Assembly: GCA_024304875.1 (NCBI GenBank)
Contig: JAMWZF010000002.1
Span: 1-38,408, forward strand
DNA from: Paracoccaceae bacterium
GTDB lineage: Bacteria > Pseudomonadota > Alphaproteobacteria > Rhodobacterales > Rhodobacteraceae
Length of the DNA: 38,408 bases
Reading direction: 5' to 3'
In this document: positions 8,218 to 16,006 of the stretch, one piece after another
Layout: the number at the start of each line of letters is the position of its first letter
Position numbering within the stretch: position 1 is the first letter of the stretch
Notes under the pieces: generated by a model
Seen by the model: only the letters and a program-made list of their open reading frames with translations
What the model was told of the DNA's origin: nothing
Databases searched by the model: none
Translations under genes and position numbers: made by a program

Positions 8218-10226
8218 TTTTCGATCCACGCCCCCGTGGTGGGGGCGACGGCCACCGATACCGAATGCTGCGCGACCGAGTAGTTTCGATCCACGCCCCC
8301 GTGGTGGGGGCGACACCTGATCGCCGCCATCGCCGCCTTCTTCAAAGGTTTCGATCCACGCCCCCGTGGTGGGGGCGACGTGCCATCCGGGCCAACCGTG
8401 ACGGATGTTCCCGTTTCGATCCACGCCCCCGTGGTGGGGGCGACAGGTCCCACGCCACGTCCGGGGCGTCCTCGTAGTGTTTCGATCCACGCCCCCGTGG
8501 TGGGGGCGACGGTCGCTATGACGCGGTCGTTCGCGGGTGCTCGGGTTTCAATCCACGCCCCCGTGGTGGGGGCGACCGGCATTTCGGCGGCGTCCGTCAC
8601 CGTCACGATGGTTTCGATCCACGCCCCCGTGGTGGGGGCGACCAACCGAGTTTCCGGCGTTGTCAGCATCGACGTGTTTCGATCCACGCCCCCGTGGTGG
8701 GGGCGACTTGCCCGGATCGCGTCTCGGCTTCCACCGGGCCGGTTTCGATGCACGCCCCCGTGGTGGGGGCGACTGCCGCCGCCGGACGACGGGCGGGCGC
8801 TCTGGCGGTTTCGATCCACGCCCCCGTGGTGGGGGCGACCGAAGGCGGCGTGATTGACCAGCAGGTCACGCTCGTTTCGATCCACGCCCCCGTGGTGGGG
8901 GCGACGTCTTCGGCATTTGGCAGCGCTGGAGGCGCACGAGTTTCGATCCACGCCCCCGTGGTGGGGGCGACCTGGGCGGCGCGGAACCACGTTGCCGATG
9001 AAATGTTTCGATCCACGCCCCCGTGGTGGGGGCGACCGCTCTGCCGAACGCTGGCGGGCGACAAGCTGCTGTTTCGATCCACGCCCCCGTGGTGGGGGCG
9101 ACGTCGTTTAGCTGGCCATCAGCCCCAGCAGGAACGGTTTCGATCCACGCCCCCGTGGTGGGGGCGACCCGGTCAACATGGCGGACGGTGCGGAAGGGCT
9201 TACGTTTCGATCCACGCCCCCGTGGTGGGGGCGACTCCGGATCGCGGCATAGAGGTCCGCCTTGAGGGCGTTTCGATCCACGCCCCCGTGGTGGGGGCGA
9301 CCGGTCTTGTTCAGCATCAGGTCCGTCATGCGCCGGTTTCGATCCACGCCCCCGTGGTGGGGGCGACAGGTGGTCATCGGGCCAGCGTCTGCCGCCACTG
9401 GTTTCGATCCACGCCCCCGTGGTGGGGGCGACGAGTTCGCAGGCGCTTGTCAGTGCGGCGTTGGGGTTTCGATCCACGCCCCCGTGGTGGGGGCGACCTT
9501 CATCCGGGCCTCCTTAGGTTTGCGTGTAGTTGTTTCGATCCACGCCCCCGTGGTGGGGGCGACGTGGGTCGGGGCGTGGACGGACTCGTGGTTCATGTTT
9601 CGATCCACGCCCCCGTGGTGGGGGCGACCTGCTGCTGCTCCTCCGGCGTCATGTCCTCCAGGGGTTTCGATCCACGCCCCCGTGGTGGGGGCGACATTGC
9701 CCCCTTCGTAGAGGGCTGGGGAAGGTGAAGTTTCGATCCACGCCCCCGTGGTGGGGGCGACTTCCGGTGGTCCGCTCACCGACCCCGTGATCGGTTGTTT
9801 CGATCCACGCCCCCGTGGTGGGGGCGACGGAGACCGGGGGCGTGACGTTATCACACTATGAGGTTTCGATCCACGCCCCCGTGGTGGGGGCGACGGTTCC
9901 GGCTCGGCGTGATGGACGACGGGCTGATGTTTCGATCCACGCCCCCGTGGTGGGGGCGACAAGGACACCGCTATCGAGGTCGGCGGCTTCGACATGTTTC
10001 GATCCACGCCCCCGTGGTGGGGGCGACATCCCGAACCACGCCGGAGTATTCGCAGGCAACCAGTTTCGATCCACGCCCCCGTGGTGGGGGCGACATGTGA
10101 CCGTCCGCCCACCTGTGCCGTCCTGCGTGTTTCGATCCACGCCCCCGTGGTGGGGGCGACCTGGTGTCAGACCCGCCGTGCGCATCAGCTTGTTGTTTCG
10201 ATCCACGCCCCCGTGGTGGGGGCGAC
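8218..10226 (-). CRISPR. Type I-C CRISPR array, 31 repeats and 30 spacers
   Basis: A 32-base repeat occurs 31 times with spacers of 33-35 bases. On the plus strand it starts GTTTCGATCCACG and ends GGGGGCGAC; on the minus strand it ends with the type I-C handle TGGATCGAAAC after a CGCCCCC/GGGGGCG hairpin. The minus strand is therefore the transcribed one, continuing the cas operon, and the leader is at the right (10227-10402). The youngest spacer is 10161-10194. Three repeats deviate, all in the trailer-side third: the last (8218, first base T), the one at 8545 (CAATCC) and the one at 8742 (GATGCACG). All others are identical, indicating a well-kept, probably active array. Spacer origins cannot be told by eye. 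Confidence 0.98.
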
Positions 10227-10402
10227 TTTGTCTGATTAACCTGTTCAAAGAACGCAGAAAATTCCGGCCGGTTTGCGAAACGCTCGTCTGTCCGGAATTT
10301 TCCGCTTCAAAGTGCCACGAGTTCAGGCTCAAGTCACTGAAATCCCTTGACTGCGAACATCCCTGGCCAATGGCGTCCACTGATGGTTCGCAGCTAGAGG
10401 CT
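10227..10402 (-). promoter_or_regulatory. CRISPR leader between cas2 and the array
   Basis: The 176 bases between the cas2 stop and the first repeat are markedly more AT-rich than the flanks, as leaders are. Two inverted repeats stand out: GAAAATTCCGG (10257-10267) with CCGGAATTTTC (10292-10302), and TGCGAAC (10352-10358) with GTTCGCA (10386-10392). They may serve integration or transcription of the array. No leader-specific motif of type I-C was verified. Confidence 0.7.
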
Positions 10403-10693
10403 TCACATGATCAATGGCCCGTCCATGTCGGTCGCGGGTTTCGTGCCGATATGTTCGACCCGGCGACGCCACTCCTTGCCGAGCATGTAGAAGCGCAGGG
10501 AATCGCGCTCGGGGTCGATGATCTCGACTAGACGGGCGCGCAGGGCCGTCCATTGGGCGGGGTCCAGGTCACATTCAAAGACGGAGAACTGGACCCGTTG
10601 CCCCCAATCCTCGCAGGCCCGTGCAACCCTGCGCAGACGACGTCTGCCGGGTGCATCTTCGGTGGACACGTCATAGGTGACAAGGACCATCAT
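10403..10693 (-). CDS. cas2: Cas2, spacer-integration subunit
   Basis: The 96-residue protein begins [11 protein letters not shown], the ferredoxin-fold first strand with the conserved Asp, and continues [31 protein letters not shown], a typical Cas2 body. The longer upstream reading frame runs through cas1 and is rejected. ATG 10693 or 10690 are both possible. Cas2 bridges two Cas1 dimers in the complex that inserts new spacers at the leader. It is the last cas gene, separated from cas1 by 19 bases and followed directly by leader and array. Confidence 0.95.
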   Translation of the reverse strand: MMVLVTYDVSTEDAPGRRRLRRVARACEDWGQRVQFSVFECDLDPAQWTALRARLVEIIDPERDSLRFYMLGKEWRRRVEHIGTKPATDMDGPLIM

Positions 10694-10712
10694 TGCCGCG
10701 CCCCCGAAACGA

Positions 10713-11744
10713 TCAACCCCAAAGCCAGCCGACGTAGTCCGACACATCACCCCGAAGATGCCTGGCAAGGAGTTGGGACTGGACTTGCAGTACGAGGCCA
10801 AGAGGAATTCGTTCATCAAGCCAGGGGTGGCGAAGTTCGGTGCGCTTTCGGCCCTGCCATTCAACAAGAACGAGCTTGCGGCCTACATCGGTAAGAAGCA
10901 CCGCCCCGGTTTCCTCGCGCCGCAGGTGCATCGGCCGGATTTGTTTGCGGTTGATGAGGGACAGCGCCACCCGGTCGCACAGCGGTGCCCTGATTTCCTC
11001 CATCAAGTCGAGCGCCAAGCTCATGCGTCCGGGCCGGTCCCGGTGGAGAAAGCCCATCTGAGGGTCGAGACCATGGACTTCGCAGGCCGCCCGGGCGTCC
11101 AGAGCCGCTAGGGCATAGAGAAACGACAGCAGCGCGTTCACAGGGTCCCTAGGCGGGCGGCGGTTGCGGCCAGAAAAGACAAATTCGGCGCTGTCGTTTC
11201 GGATCAGGTTCGGGAAGGCCGACCAGTAGGCCTGCGCCCCTTCGCCTTCGCAGCCGCGCAGAATGTCTAGATCCGGGGCATCGAGAGCCAGGCGGGCAGC
11301 GCTATGAAGTCGGAGTTGTGCATTGTTCACCGTTTCGGCGTCGTCGTCATCGCCGTAGTCGCGCAGGTGGCGGCGCAGCAGCGCACGTTGGTTCGCGAGC
11401 TTGGCGGCAACAATGGCGCGCGCCACGGGCAGGGCAGAGACCGGGTCGACCGTTGCCCGATGCTGGGCCCGGCGCAGCAGCACATTGCCGGTCTGGGGGC
11501 CTTCGAGCCGCCCGGCAAGCTTGCCAGAATAGGTCAGCCAGGCAACAGAGGTGCCGGTCTCGGCGGCGTGGGCCATGAGATCGCGGGACATCGAGGTTTC
11601 GCCAAAGAGCACGATCTGGCTCAGCAGATGGGCCGGCACACGACTGCGGCTGATGCCGTCGATTTCGACGGAGACAGTCTCGCCGTCCTTTCGGAGAAAC
11701 GACCCTTCGGTCGTTATGTAGAGCGTGTTGAGGAGACGCTTCAT
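10713..11744 (-). CDS. cas1: Cas1 integrase, type I-C
   Basis: The 343-residue protein starts [22 protein letters not shown], the usual type I-C N-terminus. The N-terminal beta domain includes [14 protein letters not shown]. The metal-binding residues are visible as Glu in [12 protein letters not shown], His in [14 protein letters not shown] and Asp in [10 protein letters not shown]. Length is normal. It inserts protospacers into the array together with Cas2. ATG 11744 overlaps the cas4 stop as ATGA, so the extra N-terminal 34 codons of the longer frame are not coding for Cas1. Confidence 0.97.
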   Translation of the reverse strand: MKRLLNTLYITTEGSFLRKDGETVSVEIDGISRSRVPAHLLSQIVLFGETSMSRDLMAHAAETGTSVAWLTYSGKLAGRLEGPQTGNVLLRRAQHRATVDPVSALPVARAIVAAKLANQRALLRRHLRDYGDDDDAETVNNAQLRLHSAARLALDAPDLDILRGCEGEGAQAYWSAFPNLIRNDSAEFVFSGRNRRPPRDPVNALLSFLYALAALDARAACEVHGLDPQMGFLHRDRPGRMSLALDLMEEIRAPLCDRVALSLINRKQIRPMHLRREETGAVLLTDVGRKLVLVEWQGRKRTELRHPWLDERIPLGLVLQVQSQLLARHLRGDVSDYVGWLWG

Positions 11745-12364
11745 TCCGGTACCCCGGCGCGACCCAGGCGTAGGGCCATCCAATCGGGCCCGGTGTCGCG
11801 TGGGGCTTCGGGGCGGCAGAGGTCGGACATCGAGCAGGCCTCGCATCGGCGCGCGTCGTAGACCGGCGGCGGCAGTGTCCCGGACATGATGGCCGCCCTT
11901 GCCTCCTTGACGACAGTCAAGGTGAGTTGGCGCAGGTCGCTGTCCATCGCGACCTTTTTGCGCCGCCGGCTGCGGCCGTAGAACAGGGCCCCTTCGGGTA
12001 CGGCTACACAGGTCATTTCTTCGAGGCAGAGGGCCTGAGCGCAGAGCTGAACCTCGTCGGCTCGGTGCGCCTTTGGCCGCCCGCGCTTGTATTCCACGGG
12101 GTAGGCAATGCCATCCGTAAATTCGACTACATCCGCCACCCCATGCAATCCGTGCTCCTCCGAGGCCACCTGGACCGACCGCAGGACCCGTGCACCGTCC
12201 CGGCTATCCGGATGTCCGGCGTCGACCCTTTCGTGCAGCACCCGCCCTTCGGCAGTCAGTCGGTTTTCATCCCAGAGCCTCTCGACATGGATTAGTGCAG
12301 ATTGCCGTGGGCAAAAAAGCCAGTGCTGGAGCGCCGAGAGGGGGAGGCTGTCACCAGGGTTCAT
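11741..12364 (-). CDS. cas4: Cas4 exonuclease of adaptation
   Basis: The 207-residue protein has the Cas4 order: SALQHWLFCPRQSALIHVE with the first cluster cysteine, GVADVVEF and YPVEYKRGRPK for the RecB-type nuclease core, and the C-terminal cysteines in RRCEACSMSDLCRP that complete the Fe-S cluster. Cas4 trims prespacers and helps select those with the right PAM and orientation. It overlaps cas7 by 14 bases at its start and cas1 by 4 bases at its end. All key residues appear present. Confidence 0.95.
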   Translation of the reverse strand: MNPGDSLPLSALQHWLFCPRQSALIHVERLWDENRLTAEGRVLHERVDAGHPDSRDGARVLRSVQVASEEHGLHGVADVVEFTDGIAYPVEYKRGRPKAHRADEVQLCAQALCLEEMTCVAVPEGALFYGRSRRRKKVAMDSDLRQLTLTVVKEARAAIMSGTLPPPVYDARRCEACSMSDLCRPEAPRDTGPDWMALRLGRAGVPE

Positions 12365-13271
12365 GCAGGGTGACGCCGGGCGGCAAGTCTATGTCGTCCA
12401 CCTCGATCCGGTAGTCGGAATAGGACCGCGCTGGGGGATGGTTGTGCAACCGCTTGTCGCCCGGGTCAAAGACCTCTCCATCCGCCATTCGGCTGACCTT
12501 GACCCTTTCGAAAAGCCGGTGGGCCTGGGCGTTGCCAAGATCGCTGTCATGCCGGAACGCGATCAGCCTTCGTGATGCCATCATCCCGCGTGATGCGGAA
12601 CGGTCGAGGTCGAGCATGTCGCGCAGTGCGGTCCAGAACAGGTCCAAGTCGTCTTCGGAGAACCCGGTGCGCTGCGCCAGCTTTGCGTTGATGAAGCCGT
12701 GCAACCGGTAAAGCCCGTAGGGCACCACGTGCTTGCGGCCCATGGTGCGTTCCTTGTCGCGGTCTTCTTCCTTTGTGACTGAGGATCGGGTGATGGAGAC
12801 TTCGAGTGGCATAATGGCTTCTTCGGAGCGGGCGAAGGTCAGCTGCACCGGGCCACGCACCTGGCCTGCGTTTACCCCCGTCGACATGACGGCGCCGAAT
12901 GTCCGGATGTCCCAGAAGTTGGCGCACATCCAGTCAGTCAGCCCGCGTGCCTCGGCATCCGCCTTGGGGAGCCTCTTGTACTGATCCTTGCCGGTTCCGG
13001 TCGGCTCGGTCCCCGTGGCTTTCCAGGCCTCCTCGTGCGCTTCGTTCAGGACCGACCGTTCGGTGAAGTAAATTCGGTGTGGCGCCTGGTTGCCATGAGC
13101 CTCGGCCACGTAGTTGCGCAGCTTTCGCTTGACGGACACGTCGGTCATCAGGCCTTGGTTGGTTTCGGGGTCCATCCGGGGCATGTTGCCGGCGTCAGGG
13201 TCGCCGTTGGGGTTGCCGTTTTCCACGTCCATGAACAGGACAAAGTCCCAGCGATTGGTCAGGCCGGTCAT
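12351..13271 (-). CDS. cas7: Cas7c (Csd2), Cascade backbone
   Basis: The 306-residue protein begins with the Csd2 signature NRWDFVLFMDVENGNPNGDPD followed by PRMDPETNQGLMTDVSVKRKLRNYV. It also has FWDIRTFGAVMS and VRGPVQLTFARSEE, typical of Cas7 of type I-C. Several copies coat the crRNA guide in the interference complex, flipping out every sixth guide base, which matters for the guide-target match described at 15913. Length is normal, and the start overlaps the cas8c stop as ATGA. Confidence 0.97.
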   Translation of the reverse strand: MTGLTNRWDFVLFMDVENGNPNGDPDAGNMPRMDPETNQGLMTDVSVKRKLRNYVAEAHGNQAPHRIYFTERSVLNEAHEEAWKATGTEPTGTGKDQYKRLPKADAEARGLTDWMCANFWDIRTFGAVMSTGVNAGQVRGPVQLTFARSEEAIMPLEVSITRSSVTKEEDRDKERTMGRKHVVPYGLYRLHGFINAKLAQRTGFSEDDLDLFWTALRDMLDLDRSASRGMMASRRLIAFRHDSDLGNAQAHRLFERVKVSRMADGEVFDPGDKRLHNHPPARSYSDYRIEVDDIDLPPGVTLHEPW

Positions 13272-15067
13272 TCGGCATCCTCCGTGTCGTCGGTGTCGAT
13301 CAGCGGTTCGGCTGCGTCCTCGGCTTTGGTGTAGAAGGCCGACATCTGGTGGTAGAAGCCGATGAAGAAACGTCCCTGTTCTTCGAGTGGCAGGGCCGAG
13401 GGAAGGTTTCCGCCGCCGGGCAGCAGGCTCAGGATCGCACTTATAGCGCGGTCTGCCTTGACTCCCGACCCGGCTTTTTGCCCGCCCGCCTTGTGCATGG
13501 CCGCCAAGTTGTGTTCGTAGCCCCGCATCAGCACCGGGAAGACCCGGGCAGGGGTGGCCGAAGCGGAGGCCATGTATTTCGCGCGCAGGCTCGCGCCCCG
13601 CTCCTGATAGCTGCGCTCGGCATAGGCGTAGGCGGCAAAGAGCCGCCCCAGCAGGTAGGCCGGTTCTTCGGTTTTTTCGTCCAGGGACACGGGCACCTCC
13701 AAATTAAGGTTGCGTTTCAGAACGGCGCGGATCATCGCCGCGCGGCGGCCGTCCAGGTTGCCGTGGCGGGCGCGGTCGGGTTCACCTTCTACCCGTAGTC
13801 GGCCGATGACTGCGGGCAGCAGCGTGGCAGGGTAAGGGTCTTGGGTCAGGATGGCGCGCATCAGCTCGCCGCCCAGCTTGGCCGGGATGTTCTTCTCATC
13901 GCGCTGTGCCGCAAGATCATAGAGCAAAGCCCAGGGTTTCGGCGGCACCGCAATACCGTCCCGCTGAAACGGTGAGGGCCCGATTGAACAGTCATCCCAA
14001 AACCGGCGGGCGGCGCGGGCCAGGTCTCCCACCGTTCCGGGCAGCCAATAGCGCACCGAAAGGCGGGCCGCGTTGGGCGCGAGTCCCAAGACATAGAACC
14101 GGGTGGCGGGGGTCAGCACCTCATCAGGGCGCGGTTGGCCCTCGGCAAGGGCCGTAAGCCGGGCGGCAAGTTCGTTCTCTGCCTTGCCATCCTGGCCACT
14201 CGCGCTGGCGAATATCGCGGACATGGCGTTCTCGGCAGCCTCCTCGCCCGCTCCTGACGCCCAGAACACCACCGTGTCGCCGCCGATTCGCAGATTGTTG
14301 CCCGAGCCACGCGCAAGAAGCGCGTTCAGCGCGGTGCCGTAGGCGAAAGCGGCGGCCTCGGACACCGGGGCGTTGTCGCCCTGTTTCTTGCCGTGTGAGG
14401 TTTCCGCATCGTTGTTGAACGACACCAGCGACGCGCCGGAGGATTGGGCCCCCATGACGCCCTTGACGGTGGGATGCAGCCTTGCGACGGGCGCCCGATT
14501 GCCGGTGACAAGGCACATTACCTCACCCTCGCCCCCGTGGTCGAGAAGCACCCTGGCGGCGGGCAGGTCATGCAGGAACTTGCCCCGGTCCAGTCGAAAC
14601 ACCAGGTTCTGGTCCACCAGCGCAGCGGCGTCGGGGAAATCAGCGAACCTCTCCGGGTCCCAGGATTCGCAATACAGGCGCAGGGCCACCAGGTCCGGGT
14701 CTATGGCCTCGGCCAGTAGGTCAATATGGGCGGCGCGGAAGGCCGCATGTTCCGCAGCGGTGCGTTTGCCCTGACCTGGCCCCTCCTCTGTTGCGGTGAT
14801 GCCGAGGGTATAGGCTGACTTGTCCCAAAAGAAGTTTGGCTTAATGCCAGCGGTTCTTTTGACTGCGGCGGGAACGGCAACAGGACGTGGCATCAGTTTC
14901 TTGCCCTTGTCATCGGGCGTCAGGAAACTGACGAATTCCGCCACAGTGCCGTCCTCTCGCAGGGTGATGACCCCTCCGATGTTCTCAGTTGAAAAGCCGG
15001 GGGAGGGCCATTCGGCGTCTTCGGCGCGGCGCTCGTAGAGCGCGGCTAGTTCTTGCAGGACGCTCAC
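13268..15067 (-). CDS. cas8c: Cas8c (Csd1), large Cascade subunit
   Basis: The 599-residue protein has the expected length and Csd1 features: [14 protein letters not shown] at the start, [14 protein letters not shown], the [14 protein letters not shown] segment, and a C-terminal [12 protein letters not shown] and [15 protein letters not shown] helical part. Cas8c recognises the PAM; in type I-C its C-terminal part can also be translated internally as Cas11c. GTG 15067 is chosen since it forms a GTGA overlap with the cas5 stop and matches the family N-terminus, with a G-rich ribosome site upstream. An ATG at 15091 would add eight unlikely residues. Confidence 0.94.
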   Translation of the reverse strand: MSVLQELAALYERRAEDAEWPSPGFSTENIGGVITLREDGTVAEFVSFLTPDDKGKKLMPRPVAVPAAVKRTAGIKPNFFWDKSAYTLGITATEEGPGQGKRTAAEHAAFRAAHIDLLAEAIDPDLVALRLYCESWDPERFADFPDAAALVDQNLVFRLDRGKFLHDLPAARVLLDHGGEGEVMCLVTGNRAPVARLHPTVKGVMGAQSSGASLVSFNNDAETSHGKKQGDNAPVSEAAAFAYGTALNALLARGSGNNLRIGGDTVVFWASGAGEEAAENAMSAIFASASGQDGKAENELAARLTALAEGQPRPDEVLTPATRFYVLGLAPNAARLSVRYWLPGTVGDLARAARRFWDDCSIGPSPFQRDGIAVPPKPWALLYDLAAQRDEKNIPAKLGGELMRAILTQDPYPATLLPAVIGRLRVEGEPDRARHGNLDGRRAAMIRAVLKRNLNLEVPVSLDEKTEEPAYLLGRLFAAYAYAERSYQERGASLRAKYMASASATPARVFPVLMRGYEHNLAAMHKAGGQKAGSGVKADRAISAILSLLPGGGNLPSALPLEEQGRFFIGFYHQMSAFYTKAEDAAEPLIDTDDTEDAE

Positions 15068-15738
15068 ACCGCTGCCCCCTGGGCCAGGCATTTTCGCACG
15101 TCGATCACACCGCCCTGCATCCGCGCTCGGTAGAACACCGAGACCCGGTCATTAGCGTAGTCGATGTCATGCAGCATCCAGCCAAGATCGCGGTCCTGCT
15201 CGGCCGGGGGCAGGGCAGTCTCGGGGAAGCCCCCGACAAGTTCGAAATCCGCCGGAAATTCGCGTACGCCCAGGCAGGGCTGATGGAAACATTGGCCCTT
15301 CTCGGCCCGGCGTCGGAACATCTCGGCGTGTTTGCCGGGGTTGTCCTCGGCTCCGGCTTTTTCGGTCATCTCGAAATGCGCCTCGATCCCGTATGCGACA
15401 TTCACCAGGCACAGCATGGCGCGCTGCTGTCGGTCTTCGTCAACGGCAAGGGAAAGGCCGCTGAGATGCCCCGATTTCATTGCCGATTTCGCCTTGGTCA
15501 CGGGTATCTTGGAGGCCACCTCGTTGCGGCGGAAGGTTTCAAAGCGGATCGGCTCAAGGATATGAAGCCGGTCGATCACCCAGCGGATCGCCGGTTTCCA
15601 GTGGATCGCCTCCAGAATGCCACGGGCGGCAGAGGGGGTAATCACGTCGTAGGAGACACGTTCGACCTTCATCTCTGGCCGGGTGAAACAGGCGTTGCGC
15701 CCTCGGACGAGAAGTCGAACTCCGGTCATGGGCGGCAT
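15064..15738 (-). CDS. cas5: Cas5c (Cas5d), crRNA-processing and Cascade subunit
   Basis: The 224-residue protein shows the Cas5d signature [20 protein letters not shown], then [18 protein letters not shown] and RRNEVASKI. In type I-C there is no Cas6; Cas5 itself cuts the repeat at the 3' base of its hairpin, leaving the handle UGGAUCGAAAC here. Two starts are possible, ATG 15738 and ATG 15729. Neither has a good ribosome site, and both lie in or just after a perfect 9-bp hairpin (15730-15755), so initiation could be controlled by that structure. It is first in the cas5-8-7-4-1-2 operon, and upstream lies a crRNA-like element. Confidence 0.95.
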   Translation of the reverse strand: MPPMTGVRLLVRGRNACFTRPEMKVERVSYDVITPSAARGILEAIHWKPAIRWVIDRLHILEPIRFETFRRNEVASKIPVTKAKSAMKSGHLSGLSLAVDEDRQQRAMLCLVNVAYGIEAHFEMTEKAGAEDNPGKHAEMFRRRAEKGQCFHQPCLGVREFPADFELVGGFPETALPPAEQDRDLGWMLHDIDYANDRVSVFYRARMQGGVIDVRKCLAQGAAV

Positions 15739-15755
15739 CCAATTGAATGCCGCCC
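15730..15755 (-). promoter_or_regulatory. Hairpin across the cas5 start codon
   Basis: GGGCGGCAT (15730-15738) and ATGCCGCCC (15747-15755) are perfect inverted repeats around an 8-base loop. On the transcript the 3' arm contains the first cas5 ATG. It sits 39 bases after the pseudo-repeat, near where a second CRISPR repeat would begin, so it may act as the 3' stem of the crRNA-like RNA and as a translation gate. Confidence 0.6.
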
Positions 15756-15836
15756 AGTGTGCAGGACAAGGTCTGCTACAAGAAACAAGATTGGGTTTCG
15801 ATCCACGTTGCTCATCAGAAGAACCTTAGCAACGAC
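15730..15836 (-). ncRNA. CRISPR-repeat-like guide RNA (CreA/CreR-type candidate)
   Basis: Read on the minus strand, 15836-15795 is a 42-base pseudo-repeat. Its 5' GTCG and 3' CGTGGATCGAAAC are identical to the array repeat. The stem is CGTTGCT/AGCAACG instead of CGCCCCC/GGGGGCG, with an enlarged 15-base loop. The base pairing is kept although the sequence has changed, as expected for an RNA still cut by Cas5. The guide-like part is 15794-15756, and a second hairpin (15755-15730) follows. The first 17 guide bases match a TTC-flanked site at 15913-15929. This is the layout of CreA antitoxin or CreR regulator RNAs known from other type I systems. Its promoter was not identified. Processing and loading are inferred. 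Confidence 0.8.
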
Positions 15837-15898
15837 GAGATGAGATATGCTAGACCCAGTACGAGTCGCAGCCATCTGTCAAAGTTACTCCATCTCAT
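15815..15898 (-). CDS. 27-residue hydrophobic mini-ORF (candidate CreT toxin)
   Basis: ATG 15898 has an excellent ribosome site, AAGGAG (15906-15911), 7 bases upstream, stronger than that of any cas gene here. The peptide starts [12 protein letters not shown] and ends SSLLRFF; residues 10-27 would form one membrane helix. Codons 2 and 8 are AGA and codon 25 is AGG, Arg codons expected to be rare in such GC-rich DNA, and GTA and two CTA codons also occur. The frame ends inside the loop of the pseudo-repeat. It could act as a small membrane toxin, or, like haloarchaeal CreT, by trapping the rare Arg tRNA at early AGA codons. No homologue is recognised, and the coding status rests on ribosome site, position and composition. 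Confidence 0.6.
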   Translation of the reverse strand: MRWSNFDRWLRLVLGLAYLISSLLRFF

Positions 15899-15909
15899 AA
15901 CAAGTCTCC

Positions 15910-15950
15910 TTCCCAATATTTTTCCTTGTGTAGACTTGTCATTCATAATA
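15910..15950 (-). promoter_or_regulatory. Predicted Cascade target site and promoter of the mini-ORF
   Basis: TTC (15910-15912, plus strand) is the usual type I-C PAM. The 34-base protospacer that would follow spans 15913-15946. Positions 1-5, 7, 8, 10, 11 and 13-17 equal the pseudo-crRNA guide; mismatches are at 6, 9, 12 and 18. The PAM overlaps the mini-ORF ribosome site, and the distal end reaches TATTAT (minus strand, 15950-15945), a good -10 box without an obvious -35. Binding would block transcription entering the mini-ORF and possibly the cas5 operon. Confidence 0.7.
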
Positions 15951-16006
15951 TCCGATCGGGCTGTTGCGAAAACAGAGTGCGACGCGTCGAGATGTCAAGG
16001 ACCTTC

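Noticed and set aside
8205-10531. Several long open frames on both strands with repeating peptides such as RSTPPWWGR or PHHGGVDRN
   Set aside because: They are translations of the CRISPR repeats; no ribosome sites or non-repeat homology.
15877-15882. TTGACA (minus strand) inside the mini-ORF as the promoter of the pseudo-crRNA
   Set aside because: The best -10-like TAGCAT is 24 bases away, too far; promoter of the RNA remains unknown.
15993-15998. TTGACA just after the cas3 stop (minus strand) as the -35 of the mini-ORF promoter
   Set aside because: No -10-like hexamer 15-19 bases further; left unassigned.
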